From the NCBI GenBank assembly GCA_016858145.1, contig JAEHOE010000152.1, positions 186,001-250,000 of the forward strand: 64,000 nucleotides of DNA, read 5' to 3'. This document shows, piece by piece, positions 11,063 to 22,761 of this stretch. The number at the start of each line of letters is the position of its first letter. Positions within the stretch are counted from its first letter, which is position 1. This DNA comes from Edaphochlamys debaryana (lineage: Eukaryota; Chlorophyta; Chlorophyceae; Chlamydomonadales). A program made the position numbers and the translations under genes. Under the pieces are notes generated by a model, which searched no databases, was not told where the DNA came from, and saw nothing but the letters and a program-made list of their open reading frames with translations.

Positions 11063-13891
11063 CTAGAGGTGGCGGCGGTGGCCCCTGCGGCGGCGGTGGT
11101 GGTGGTGGTGGGCGGGCGACGCGTCCATGGGGGGAGGGGCGTAGTCGTAATCACCATAGGGCGGGGGCGACTCGATGGGGGGCGACGGGGGCCTGCGGGG
11201 GCGGGGCAGGGGAGGGATAAAGCATGAGGATTGGGGCGGGGCGCGGTTGCGCAAGTCGCAGTCCCGTGCGAGTATTACGAGACTGACTGGCACCAATAGT
11301 CCCATTGACAGACTGCAACAAGGGTCGCCCATCGCTCTCACTCCCTGCTACCCGGGCCCGCCCTGACCCTGGCCCGCCCCAACTCACTTCCGCTTCTTGC
11401 CCGGGGGCGGCGACGGAGGGGTGCGAGCTGGCGACGACGGCGGGGGCGGGGGGGGACCGCGCGGGCACCGCGGGCTCGTTGGGGAGCAGGGGCATGGCGG
11501 GGGAGCGCGGGGTGCGGGGCGGGGGCGGGGACTTGGCCGGGGGCGGGGACTTCTTGGGCGGGGGGGGCAGGGCGGGGGCGCCGGGCACGGCGGGGGAGCG
11601 GGGGCTGCGGGGGGGCGGCCGCGGGGGCGGGGGCGAGCGCTTGGGCGGGGGGCTCGAGGGGTCGGTGGGCGGGGGCGGGCTCACGGGCTCGCCCTCGGGC
11701 ACCGCGGGGGAAGCGGGCGGGGTGCGGGGAGGGCTGCGGGGCCTCCGGGGCGGGGACGGGGACTTCTTGGGCGGGGGACTGTCCTCAGGAGTTGCAGCCT
11801 GCGGCTCCTCAGGCGAGCCGGGGGCGTCGGGGGTCGAGGGGGAGCTTGGCCGCGAGGGCGAGGGGGGCTTGCGGGGCGAGGGGGGCTTCCGGGGAGGGGG
11901 CGGCGACTTCTTGGGCGGGGGGCTGAGCTCCGGTGAGTCGGGCTCCGCCGGTGAGTCGGGCGCGTCGGGGGAGGGGCTGGGGGTGTCGGCGGGCGAGGGG
12001 CTGGGCAGGTCCACGCCGCCCTCGGCCGCCAGGGTCAACATGATGCCCATGACCTGCGGAGCGAGGGGAGGGAGGGGCATGTGCGATGTAAGAGCAGGGT
12101 GTGGACGGCAATGTCATCGTACGGCTGGCACTGCCACGTCGGCAGGTGGATTTGCGGGAAGCAGCCCGGGGGACGCACCTCCTCAAACATCTTGGCGTGG
12201 GCCTTGGCGAAGCTGCTGCCCAGCCACACGACCTGGCCGGACCCAATCTGCGGCAGCGCAGGCGGGAGAGAGGCAACGACCATTGTCAGCACCCAGCCAG
12301 GTAAGCCAGGGGGGCAAGTCCGCCCGTGCTGCATGGCGCGGAGCAGGAGTCGCACCACCCGCTCGCTCCTCAGGCACGAGTCGCGTCTCCGGCTGTACAG
12401 AGCATGCAGGCATTGGTCGTCCCCCTGTCTGTCCCCAGCCCCACCCCCTGCCCCTCTCGCCTGCCAGATGCGCATGTGCGACTGCTCTTTGTGCTCCACC
12501 CAGGCGCTGTAGAGCGCAAAGCCCGTGGAGCAGGTCATGAGCGCAAAGCCGTCGCCGGGGGCAGCCTGGGGGGAAGGGGGAAACGTTGGGTTGGCAGGGC
12601 AGGGTGGGCGCATAACGTCATGGATGCGGCGAGCTTGTCAGGCCCCTCGCCCCGCGTACGCCAGCAGCGCTTGGCACGCACAGCTCCGCCACCTCTTTTT
12701 GAGTCAACCCACTTGCCACTGTATCACCTCAGCTTCCCAGCGTTTCCCCACCCCCTTCCCCCCACCTTGAGCTTGGGGTCGAGGGCGCCCAGGTAGGGAT
12801 AGAGCGGGCTGGCGGTGTCCTTCATGCGCAGCTGCAGCAGCATGTACTCGAGCAGCGGCACGCCCGTGCACCCCGAGGCGCCCGGCTCGCCCCACAGCAG
12901 GGCGTCCAGCAGCGGCACCAGGCCGTTGGTGGCGCCGCTGGTGGTCTCGGCGCGCGCGCCGTCCAGCAGCACCAGCGCGCCGCCGCGGGAGACGAAGGAG
13001 CGCAGCTCGGCGACCTTGGAGGGGTTGGAGGCCAGGCGCTCGGTGGACCAGTAGGCGGCCTGGGGGTGGGGTGGGGGTGGGGGAGGAGGGCGTGGGAGGA
13101 GGGTGAAGGGGCGTGGGAGAAGGGGCAGGGACGCATGGTTGAGGGTGCGCGAAGGCAGGCGAGAGGGGATTGGGGCTTTTCCTGCGAACTGATGCACACA
13201 GGAGGAGCATGGTGGGCTGTGGGGGGCTTCCTAGAGGGGCCAGTGCGTACCTTGTTGTCGGGGATGACGTAGCCCACGGCCGTCGAGAGGTCGGGCTGGG
13301 TGTCGGTCTGAATGATTTCGGCGTCCTTGACGAAGAAGCGCAGCGAGTCGTGGATGACCTCCACGCGTGTGGTGCCGGCCACAACGTCCAGGTTGGAGTA
13401 GAGGTAGACGGGGACGGACGCTGGCGGGGAGAGAGGGAAGAAGGGCGGGCGCGCTTGAGGCGAGGGGGACACGAGTCGCAGACTTCCCACTTTTGCACAA
13501 GCTGAGAGTCGGGGTTCAAAGTTGCAATATCTCCCGATGCGCTCTCTCTCTCTGTTTGCTGGCGCTCCAGTGAATTGGAAGAACCGGCAGGCGAGGCCGT
13601 CGCCCGTCGGCAGCTGTCCGCCGACGACGGTGCGAACCGCCCACTCTGCGTGTAGTCTGCACTGCAATTGCTGTGTCTCTCCAATTGACCAGCAGTCCCA
13701 TCACCCCATGGCTTTGCGAGCTGGGGTTTGACAACATACGACTGCTGGATTGCTGGATTCTTCTTGCGCAAGAAATCCTCTGCCAGCTTCAACCCCTATG
13801 TCTCGCTGACGCACGTACCCATTGCTAGCGGTATCGTCAGAGCCAGCGCCAGGGCCAGCGCCCCGACAGTAGATGGCGCTCGTCGCCCCAT
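11063..13891 (-). CDS. W1: secreted Ser-Pro-rich protein with GATase-like domain, apparent frameshift
   Basis: Probable extracellular or wall-associated protein. Exons: 13891-13819, 13420-13251, 13059-12766, 12565-12461, 12247-12179, 12053-11388, 11192-11063. Exon 1 is a signal peptide (MGRR then an Ala/Leu-rich core). Residues about 25-240 form a globular domain with LRSFVSRGGALVLLDG and GSGQVVWLGSSF, resembling class I glutamine-amidotransferase-like (ThuA/DUF4350-like) folds; I infer this by pattern only. Then come about 200 residues of SPPP-type repeats and a tail containing YGDYDYAPPP, a His run and RRGHRRHL. The exon lengths sum to 3n+1. The penultimate exon reads into the wrong phase for the last exon unless one G is dropped from the G8 run at 11448-11455. 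The intron at 12248-12460 uses a GC donor. Paralogues: 37679-42171 and 45022-48649. Either a sequence error, a real mutation or a different splice. Confidence 0.82.
11448..11455 (-). other. G8/C8 homopolymer at the W1 frameshift
   Basis: Eight G on the plus strand. Upstream of it the Pro-rich frame is clear. Downstream the Pro-rich reading (ending PPPGKKRK) continues only one frame over, as in paralogue W2 which ends TTGKKKR before the same splice site. A seven-base run would restore phase. Confidence 0.7.
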
Positions 13892-14767
13892 CCTACGTAG
13901 AGAGACCGTTGCCCCGCACTTGCTCAGGTTGTAGCAGGAATCAGGTCAGTCAGGCCAAGTGTTTGAAGGGGGCGCTGGGGAGCCCGAACTCGTCCTCGAG
14001 CGCGACGGCGAAGCTAAAGCTCGAACTGATGGTCGGTAGCTACTCCTTGCCGCCCTCTAAACACTGCTAGCGCCTGTTATGCCCTGCCTGACTATACATT
14101 TCTCTGTCATACCTGCTGCTCTTCAAACGCTGGGCGCTTGCAGTACGGCGCGTGTGGATCCGGTCCGGAGTTGCCGGGACGACTCCCGCGCCCTGACTTT
14201 GCGGCTTCGCCAACCGACTGTCGCGAACGCTCCAGCACAGCAGCGATGCCCAGTGTGCACGGGGAATCGGTCCATGGGAAGAGCAGCGGCCGCGGGCGTC
14301 ATCCGTAGTGTCGGGGTCACACGGACGGAAGCTGGGCAGCAGCGTCGGGCTGGTCGCTGCACTTTTTACGTGGACGTTTTCCTTCGGCTGGAGGTGGAGG
14401 CCATGCCAGTTCGCCGAACGCTGAGCCACGCCAACCGCGGGATGTGTGCCATCCTCCTCGCGGTTACCCAGGACCGCCAGCAAGGTCCAGGCCAGGCCCC
14501 TCTAGTGAGCGCGTTACACAACCGCTCCTGCCGCGAAGCCCCCCGCCCGGCATGCGCCAGCCTCGCCCTGGCGGCGCCCGCGTTAGTGCCTGCCCCCGTG
14601 CGGTCCGCAGCATGTGCTGTGCCCCCGACCTCCCGCCTGCCACGGCCTTCCCCACGGCCTTCCCCTCACCAATTCCTGCCGCCACCGACTCTCTGCCTCG
14701 CCAGCAGCTACGATACATAATCCACACGCGAGCCCAGCCACATGCTCCGCTAGGGCCAGCGTTGAGG
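13892..14767. other. Intergenic region, W1 promoter and palmitoyltransferase 3' UTR
   Basis: No coding exon seen. Contains the W1 upstream region and, at 14514-14518, TTACA (TGTAA on the minus strand) about 250 bases after the palmitoyltransferase stop. Confidence 0.6.
14514..14518 (-). terminator. Putative poly(A) signal of the DHHC gene
   Basis: TGTAA on the minus strand, about 250 bases beyond the stop codon at 14768-14770, a typical green-algal 3' UTR length. Confidence 0.5.
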
Positions 14768-17700
14768 TCACGGCAGCTTCTGCTTGGATGCCCCCCGGGG
14801 CTTCCGCGCCCGCCCGGCTCCCGGCCGCAGCAGCACCCCCGGCGGCGGCCCCCACATCGGCCACACCCAGCGCCACGCGTTGGACCACCCCCCGCACCCG
14901 CCCCCTCCGCCGCCCTCGCCGCCCCGGCCGTCCACCACCTCTGGCCCTGCCATCGTCCGGGCCAGGTTGCGCCAGCCCTGCCGCCGCCGCTCCGACTCCA
15001 ACTGGTGAGCGGAGTGGGAGGGGGAGGTGAAGGCGTGAGGGAGCCGAGGATTGCGGAGGTCAGTGGCACATGGGCGAGAGAACGCGCGAGTGAGAACGCG
15101 TGAGTGGAGCTAGATCTCTGCCCGGAGGCCTCGGAATTCAGCCCGCATGCGGCTTACCTCTGGGCTCCCGTGGCCTTCCCGTCCACATCCCTCCCACCAT
15201 CCCAACCTCGCCGTCCGGCATTCCCACAACGCACCCAGTGCCGGCATCCCCCCACCTCCTGCCCCTGCCCCTGCCCCGACCCCGCCCCCACCCACCTCGG
15301 CCTGCATTACCGCTGCGTCCGAGGCCGGGTGCACGTGGTGCTGCAGCCGCACGTGCGGCAGAGCGCCCGCGCCGCCCCAGCCGTGCCGCATGCAGTGCCG
15401 TACGGCCTGCGTCAGCAGCACGCTCAGCGCGGCCAGCACGCCCAGGGACAGCAGCAGGATCCACAACGCGGCCTGGGGCGGGGGGAGGGGGAGTCAACCG
15501 GGTGGAGGGGTGCAGGGGCGCAGGGGGCAAGGAAGGGGCTTCATCTGGAGTTGATGGGGAGCGGACTGGTGGGTTGAGACTAGTGAGCAGCAGAGCGCAC
15601 TCAGTCCTCAGGCGCCAGGCGCAGGCGGACATGCGCGCTGCCTGCAGCCTCGGCGCCCCACCACCCCCACCGCGCGCCCCAGTCCCGCTGGCCGGCAGCC
15701 TTCATCACGGCGCTCGTACCACCGCCCACGCACCACGTACTGCAGCTCCGTAAGGCCGATTAGTAATGTGACGTACTCGACCCACGCCAGCGCGGCGGCG
15801 GCGGCGGCGGCCAGCCGCCCCGGCGGCGCCATGCCGGGCCGCCGCTTGGCGCTGGCCTCCAGGGAGCGGTGGTAGGCGGCGGAGGCGGCGCCGAAGCCCG
15901 CGGAGGCTGTTGGAAGGCAGGTATGGGGGCGGGGGGGGGCAGGAAGGGGGGGAAGCGTTGGCCGGACGGGGGGCGGGGCATCATGGGGTTGGGGAGGCGC
16001 ACACACTGCGCTCACCAGCACGCAGTGCATCCACCGTACACATGGACCACCCCATGGCAGCGGGGCCCACAGGCAGTTGAGCGCACACGGAACGGCCCAC
16101 GCCCGTCTGCACCGTCTTTGCGGGGGCCAGCATGAATCGCGTTGATGCCTGCTGCACCGTGTGGGAGACCGCAGGCGGCTGACAGCACACGGCGCGGCCC
16201 GTGCCCCGTTTGCACCGTCATCGCGCAGCCCTCACGTGGCTGAGTGCGCACGCGGCGGCTCGCTCCGGTCTGCGTCCGCGCCGCCCCCCTTTCCTTCTCC
16301 TCGTTCCGGCTTCCCCCCCACCCCTGCACGTCCCCCCCACCCGCCGCCCGGTCCCTGGCCAGCAGGAAGCCGCACACCGCCAGGCAGTAGGCCATGGCGG
16401 CGCAGGTGAAGGCCAGGAAGGAGATGAAGTTGCGCATGTTGCCCCTGGGGGGGGAGGGGGGGAGGGGGTTGAGGGGTGGAGGGGTAAGGGCGGGGTGGAG
16501 GGGTGATGGGGGCACGGGGCCAGGGCCTCCTGCCAGCACGGGGCCGGCGGCCTTGGGGTCCGGACGCCCCACCGTCTCAGGGAGGGCAACAGCCGTGTTG
16601 TACGTCTGCAGCGTATCGTTCGGCCCATGAAGGCCGACGCCCGGCGCATGCCCCCTCTCCCTCGCAGCCTCCCGGCCCGCCCTCCTCCCTCCGCCCCTCC
16701 TCCCCCTCCGTCCTCCCCCTCCCCTCCCCTCCGCCTCCCTCCCCCCCACCTGCCCACGCAGTTGGCCACGAAGGGGCAGTGGTGGTCCAGGTCCACCACG
16801 CACACGCTGCACATGTGGCAGTGGTGCGCGTCGCGGGGCTTGGGGCCGCGGCAGGACCAGCAGTAGCTGGGGGGGGGGAGGTGAAGGGTGCAGGAGGGGG
16901 GGTACAGAAGGGGGGAGGGTGTGTGTGCAGGGGGCAGGGGTGTAGGAGGGGTGGCGACCGAGGAGAGGGACCGAGCCCCAGCAGCTGCGGGGCACGGCCG
17001 AGGACCACAGGCGTGCCCAGGGCCCCTCTCGCAACCCCACTCACAGCCCCTGCCCCATTGCACCGTCTCATTGACCCCTGCCCACGCCCCAGCAGCGTTG
17101 CCTCTTGCCAGAATGTCCACGCCCCACCTCCCTGCTACCCGCACTCACGTCAGATGCGAGTAGGCGCCCTGCCGCACCAGCCCCTGAGGGCCGCCCGCCG
17201 CATGCCCGGTCGCCGGCTGCAGACCCAGCCCCGGCCCCGCCTGTGCCCCCGGCTCCGCCGCCTCCGTTCCCGCCTCAGCGCAAACTGCCTGCGCTGATGC
17301 TACCAGCGACGGCACTGGCGCCGCCTCTACGCCTCCACCCCCCCGGCCGTAGCCGTTGTCTCCCTCCTTTGGGCGGGGCAGGTAGGCTGGCGGCAGGCCC
17401 TCACAGCACTCAAGTACGGTGCCCGGTGACGTGAATACGGCAGCCAGGTAGTTGAACAGCACGCCGGCGGACACGAACCACGTGATGGCCGTGTGGACGA
17501 GCCAGATCACGGGGTTGCTGGAAAGCGCCGGCAGTACGAATCCGACGCCTGGCGCTATGATGACGAAGACCAGGCCCAGTACGAACAGTACGACAATGTA
17601 CGACAGGCGCGAGAGGAGGCGCATGAAGCCACGCCACAGCCCGCGCCGCCGCCTCGAGGCGCCCGCTCCAGCGCCGGGGGGCGCTGCTTCGCTGATGGCT

Positions 17701-18072
17701 CCGCACCAGCCGCACTGGGGGCAGCGCGAGAGGGGCAGGAAGGGCTTGGAGACAGGCCGATTACGGGGAGAAACAAGAAGGCGATGGAGAGGTGAGGGGC
17801 GCGAGAGCGGAACTCGCGGCCCGCGGCAACGCAGGCAGAGGGCAGCAGGCCTGGGGGGGAGTCAAAAAGCGCCTTCCCCCCCGAAGGCTCCACCCATCGC
17901 GCGCTTCCCTCACACGGAACACGGGCGCCAGCTCCCCGTTGATGATGGGAACTGCCACCAGGACGCCGCAGGCCCAGCACTGAACCGCAGGAGCGCTGCT
18001 GGCCTGCGCCTGCTGGGCATTCTCGTTGCTCGGGGCACCATCGCTGCCTGCAGGCGGGCCGGCCACCTCCAT
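14768..18072 (-). CDS. DHHC-type protein S-acyltransferase (palmitoyltransferase)
   Basis: Integral membrane enzyme that transfers palmitate to cysteines of target proteins, usually at Golgi, endosome or plasma membrane. Seven exons: 18072-17914, 17714-17149, 16866-16750, 16444-16341, 15906-15671, 15472-15296, 15001-14768; 530 residues in frame. The cysteine-rich DHHC domain spans residues about 243-282 (CWSCRGPKPRDAHHCHMC, then DHHC at 269-272 with catalytic C272, then NCVGRGN). Two membrane helices precede it (about 88-115 and 120-145) and two or more follow. The N-terminus carries an unusual CWAC...CGWC pair (residues 32-57), a likely zinc ribbon like that of LSD1-type fingers. Residues 160-240 and the last 70 are low-complexity. 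It is divergently arranged with the EED gene. The target is unknown. Confidence 0.92.
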
Positions 18073-18532
18073 CCTGCAGCCGGCCTGTTGTTGTGTGTCT
18101 GGTCTGTGCTTCTATGTGTGGCACACGCGCGCCGGTCTTGCTGAGCTTCATTGGGAAGCCGAGCCCAATCCCGCGTGCACGCGGTCTGCGCTGCGCCTTA
18201 CCTCTACCGGCCACAACACGCGTTGCAGATCAAACGTAAGCCATAAGCACTCACACCAGCGCGTCCCCGCGGGGTGTTGCCCTCAGCCTTGCATTGCCCG
18301 CCAAAACCGACATTTGCGCGTGCGTCGCCCCCCGTCCACCCAGCACGGCTTCCACAGCAGCCAGGAACTCGTCGGAGGTCTCAGGCCCCGACTGTAACTC
18401 CAGTGCGGAGCCCGCCGGCGTCTCGCGCCAAACGTGCACACGCGCGTTCCCCCGACATGGCTTGACAGCCCCCGGGGCGCCTCCTCACCCCAGCCTCTGA
18501 CAGACGACCGGTCGCGGCCTGCGCCCAGTAGA
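18073..18532. other. Shared divergent promoter of the DHHC and EED genes
   Basis: About 460 bases lie between the start codons of the minus-strand palmitoyltransferase and plus-strand EED genes. No clear TATA box seen. Both 5' UTRs and both promoters must fit here. Confidence 0.55.
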
Positions 18533-21500
18533 ATGGCCAAGGCCCAGGCGGGGACCTCCACGGGCACTGGCGCGGGCTCGGCCCACGCCGCGCCTGCGCC
18601 GCCCCCGCTGGCCCGCGCCGAGCCCGCGGTATCCTACAAGTACCGGCACACGGCCAGGTGGGCGGACCGGGGGCAGTGCTGGTGCTGAGGACTCGTGCTG
18701 GAGCTCTCTACATGCAGACCCGCCTGGCCCCAGGGCCCGCTCAAGGCATCCCTCCCTAGGCACTCTCAAGGCCTGCCCGCTCCCCTCACGACCGGGCCTC
18801 GCCCATGTATGGCACCCTTCGCCACCGCCCCCGACACTCAAACCCCACCCGCCCCCTCTCCGGCGCTGCCCCCTCTCACCGCCCCTGCCCCCGACCCGAC
18901 ACAAACCCTCCTCAACTCCCCCCCTTCCCCCTCCCTCCCCTCCCGCTCGCTCTCCCGCTTATGAGCTTGAAACACCCTCTCCCCCCCCCCCCAGCCTCCA
19001 GGAGGACCACCGCGAGCCGCTCTTCTGCATCGCCTTCAACACCTTCGACCTGCGCCACAGGGACGTGTTTGCGTCCGTGGGGCAGCACAGGGTGGGGTGG
19101 GGGGAGGGTGGGGGGAGGGCTGTGGGGTAGGCCTTGGGGAAGGGGAGCCGGGAGGGAGGGCGGAAGTTGAGAATTGGGAACTGGGTAGGCAGACGCCTGG
19201 GTTGCGGCGGCTCTGCCTGCTGTGTGCCCTCTTCCTGAAAACCCCCCTCGCCCCCCGCCCCCCCAGGCCACCATCTACCGCCTGCTGCCTGCGGGGCAGT
19301 TCGAGGTGCTGCAGGTGTACGAGGATGGCGACGTAGGTGGCGCACGGGGGGGAGGACACGTGAGGGTCGGGTGTTTGCAGGGGGGAACCTCGGCCGCGAA
19401 CCTCGGGGGCGGGGGGTCCAGAGGGCAGCATGCCTTAGCAGCGGTCAGTGTCATGGAGCTTCCCCTGAGCCCCGGCGACTCAGTGACGGCTTTCCCCCGC
19501 CTCCCCTCACCCCGCAGCGGGGCCGCAAGACCGGCGGCGGCGGTGGCTCCTCCGCTGGCGGCGGCGGCGGCTTCAGCGACGCCGAGGAGGGTGCCGCGGC
19601 GGCGGCGGGGGCCGCCGGCAGCGGCGGCGGCGGCGGCCGCCACGGTTCCTCCGCCTCCGCCGCCGCCACCACGCCCAACGGCGAGCACTTTTACTGCTGC
19701 AAGTGGTCTGCGGACCCCGACACGGGCGCGGCGCTGCTGCTGCTGGCGGGGGAGAAGGCGCTGGTGCGGGTGCTGGACGTGTCCCGGGGCTGCCTGGTGG
19801 CGGTAAGGGGGGGGGGCGGGGGGGAGGGAGGAAGGGGCTGGGTTTGAGCAGGGCGGTGTTGCGCGACGGCTGGCACTCTGGCCCTTGGACAGGGGCGGAA
19901 GGTGGCAGGCGGTCGCGGTGCTGGGGGCCGGGGTCGCATCGCTGGGTCCCCTGCCAGCCACGGACTGCATGCTCTTTTGCCCTCAGCCCGCTCTCCCCTC
20001 CGCCCGCTGCAAGCTCCTCCTTCCTGCCCTTGCCTCCCGCCCCTGCCGTTCCCTCCGCCAGACCTTTGCGGGCCACGGCAAGTCCATAAACGACATTGCG
20101 GTGCACCCCGACCGCCCGCACCTCTTCCTGACGGCCTCGGAGGACGAGTCGGTGCGGCTGTGGAACCTGAGGTGGGGGGGCCAGAGGGGGGAAGGAAACG
20201 ATAAGGAGGCGGCTGGCGAGCCCGGTGGGGGGGGCTGAGGGGGGCCTGAGGATGGGCCTGGGGAGGGGGGGCGCGCCAGCGGTGGGGCGCCTGGGGTGGA
20301 GGCCTGGAGGGGGGCCTGGGGATGGGCCTGAGGGTGGGCCGGCCTGGAAGGGAGGGATCGTTTGGCGCATGTGTGGCCACCCGGGGCCGACCGCTGACTT
20401 CTGGTGTGCGCCGTCTGAGCGACCTGCGCTCCCCTACCCCCCCCCCCCGGGCAGGTCCCGCACCTGTGTGGCCATATTCGCGGGGGAGGGCGGCCACCGC
20501 AACAAGGTGCTGTCCCTGGTGAGCAGGGGGGGGAGGGGAGGGGGGGGGAGAGGGGGAGAAGGGAAAGGGGGCGGGGGAAGAAGCTTTGCTTGTACCTTGT
20601 AGGGTAGCTGAGGAGGAAGTCCAGAGAATTCGGGGCTCAAGGCTGGAGGGTTCAAGGCGGAGCGGGGAGGACCTCAACGGAACGCGTAGGGGCCTGAAGG
20701 GTACGGTCCTCACCAGGGCCGGGGCCAGGCGCATGGTGCCTTCGCCTCCTTACCCCCGTCCCCAACGGCCCTGACCCCCCCCCGCCCTTCCCCGCTCAGC
20801 AACAAACACCCCCTTCCCCCCCTCCCCACCCACCCCCACCCCCCAGGACTTCCACCCCTGGGACGGCCACCGCTTCCTGTCCAGTGGCATGGACAACGCC
20901 GTCAAGGTGTGGTCCCTGGCGCCCCTGGAGCGGCTGCTGGAGGAGAGCGAGCGGGCGGCGGACGGCTGCGTGGGGGGCCCGGGGGGCGGGGGGCCGCGGA
21001 GGGCCTTCCCCACGCGGGTGGTGCAGCAGCCGCTGTTCTCCACGCTCAGGGTGAGGGGGGGGAGGGGGGGGAGGGGTGAGCTGGGGGGAAGTAGCTCGTG
21101 GTTGAGGGGCTCGAGAGGGAAGTGGGGCAGGGTGGGGGCACGGGGCCAAGGGACGGGGCCACGGTTGCGCTGACCGCGGCGCACGGTGGACGCCGCGCAA
21201 CCCGCCCGCCCTGTGCAGTGCCCAGCACGCTCCACCGCCGCCGCACCCTTCCCCTCCCCTCCCGATCCTCCCCTCCCCCTCCTCCTCCCCCCCCCAGGTC
21301 CACAACGACTACGTGGACTGCGTGCGGTGGCTGGGGGACCTGGTGCTGAGCAAGAGCGTGCACGACATCATCACGCTGTGGAGGCCGCACTCGCAGGTGG
21401 GGGGGGCGGGGAGAAGGGGGGGCGAAGGGGGCTATGGGAGGAGATCAGGAGGGCGGGGATGTGGAGGGCTACTTGTTGGGGGTGCAAAGGGAGAGAGGGT

Positions 21501-22761
21501 GCAAGGGAGGTGTTGTGAAGGCAGACTGGCTCCATAAAGGACTTCCGGGGTGCTCGCCGTAACTTCACTGTCCATTGCCCTCCCCCCCCCAGGCCAAGCA
21601 CCGGCGGCCGCCCCCAGTGCCCGAGGGCGGAGGCGCGGGCGGCAGCGGTGCCGGCGGGAGCGGCGGTGCGGAGAGCGAGGACGATGAGGACGTGGGGGTG
21701 TCTGCCAGCGGGCGGCTGGGGGGGGAGGCGGTGGCGGGGAGGGCGACCAAGATCGCGGTGAGGGGGGCTGGGGCCGGGGGGCAAGGGGGAACGGGAGGCT
21801 GGAGAGTGCAGGGCGAGGGCAGGGGCCCTATCTCTCACGGAGTGGGGGACGGTGACCGCTGTGCGGGGCCAAGTGGTGGGGCTGAGCGCCGCTGCTGAGC
21901 CCGTCCCGTCCCGCCTCGATACGCACCCGAATGCCTCATTCCACGCCCCCCTCAACCTCACCTCCAAGCTGACCCCCCCCTCCCCCCCCCAGGACTTCCG
22001 CCTGGACGAGTCCCTCCGCACCTGGTTCGTGCGCTTCGCCATGGACCTGAGGCACAGCGTGCTGGCGTGCGGGAGCGCAAAGTGGGGGGGGGGGGGAGGG
22101 AGGGGATTGGAGGGAGGGCGAGCCGGAGGCGGGGCAAAGCGCCGGCTGCAGGCACGTGGGGCTCGCGATTATCTTCGCAGGTGCAGGTGCCCTCCTCGCT
22201 GGCTCGTACTGGGCGAAGGGGTAGCCGCAGGGCTTGAACCAACCACCACGCCCCTGCGCGCTGTGCGTGCCCACACACCCTCCCGCCCCTCCCCCTCCCC
22301 CGCGCAGGGGCAAGGTGTTTGTGTTCTGCCCGCTGGTGAGCGGCGCCTCCTCCTCCTCCGCGCCCCTGCAGCCCCGAGCCCGCCTCACCGCCAAGGGCTG
22401 CAACACAGTGGTGAGCTACTGTGTGTGGGGGGGGGGGGGGCGGTGGTGCTGGCGGGGTCGGCGCTAAGCCCGGTGTGGGGCACACGTACCCAAGCCTTGG
22501 GGGCCCCCCTGCCGCACGCCTGGAGACCAACGATCAGCCGCCCCCTCCCTTGAGCCTTCCCCCTGGGCCCCGGCTTCCCCCCGGCCCCGCCCCCGCCCAC
22601 TCGCCCCTCCTCTTGCACCCTCTAACCCCCCCCTCCCCCCCACTCAGGTGCGCCAGACCGCTGTGTCGTGGGACGGCGGCACCATCCTGGCGGCCTGCGA
22701 GGACGGCTCCATACAGCGCTGGGACCGGGACAGCGGGGAGGCGGGCGGGGAGGAGCAGTGA
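18533..22761 (+). CDS. EED: EED/ESC/FIE-type WD40 subunit of Polycomb repressive complex 2
   Basis: WD40 propeller that binds H3K27me3 and stimulates the PRC2 methyltransferase in the nucleus. Twelve exons: 18533-18657, 18995-19091, 19267-19332, 19518-19802, 20062-20171, 20455-20518, 20847-21050, 21298-21396, 21593-21757, 21993-22081, 22308-22410, 22648-22761; 506 residues in frame. Diagnostic stretches follow [100 protein letters not shown] and IQRWDRD. The aromatic cage known from animal EED is kept as F52, Y155 and W416, with F417 where animals have Tyr. Two insertions are lineage-specific: a Gly/Ala-rich loop (97-151) and an acidic Gly-rich loop (about 351-405). Residues 1-41 are disordered. 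The family call is near certain; only annotated splice sites are inferred. Confidence 0.96.

Noticed and set aside
19275..20734. Long minus-strand Pro-rich open frames opposite EED
   Set aside because: They are antisense shadows of Gly/Ala-rich exons and C-run introns; the plus-strand EED match is decisive.
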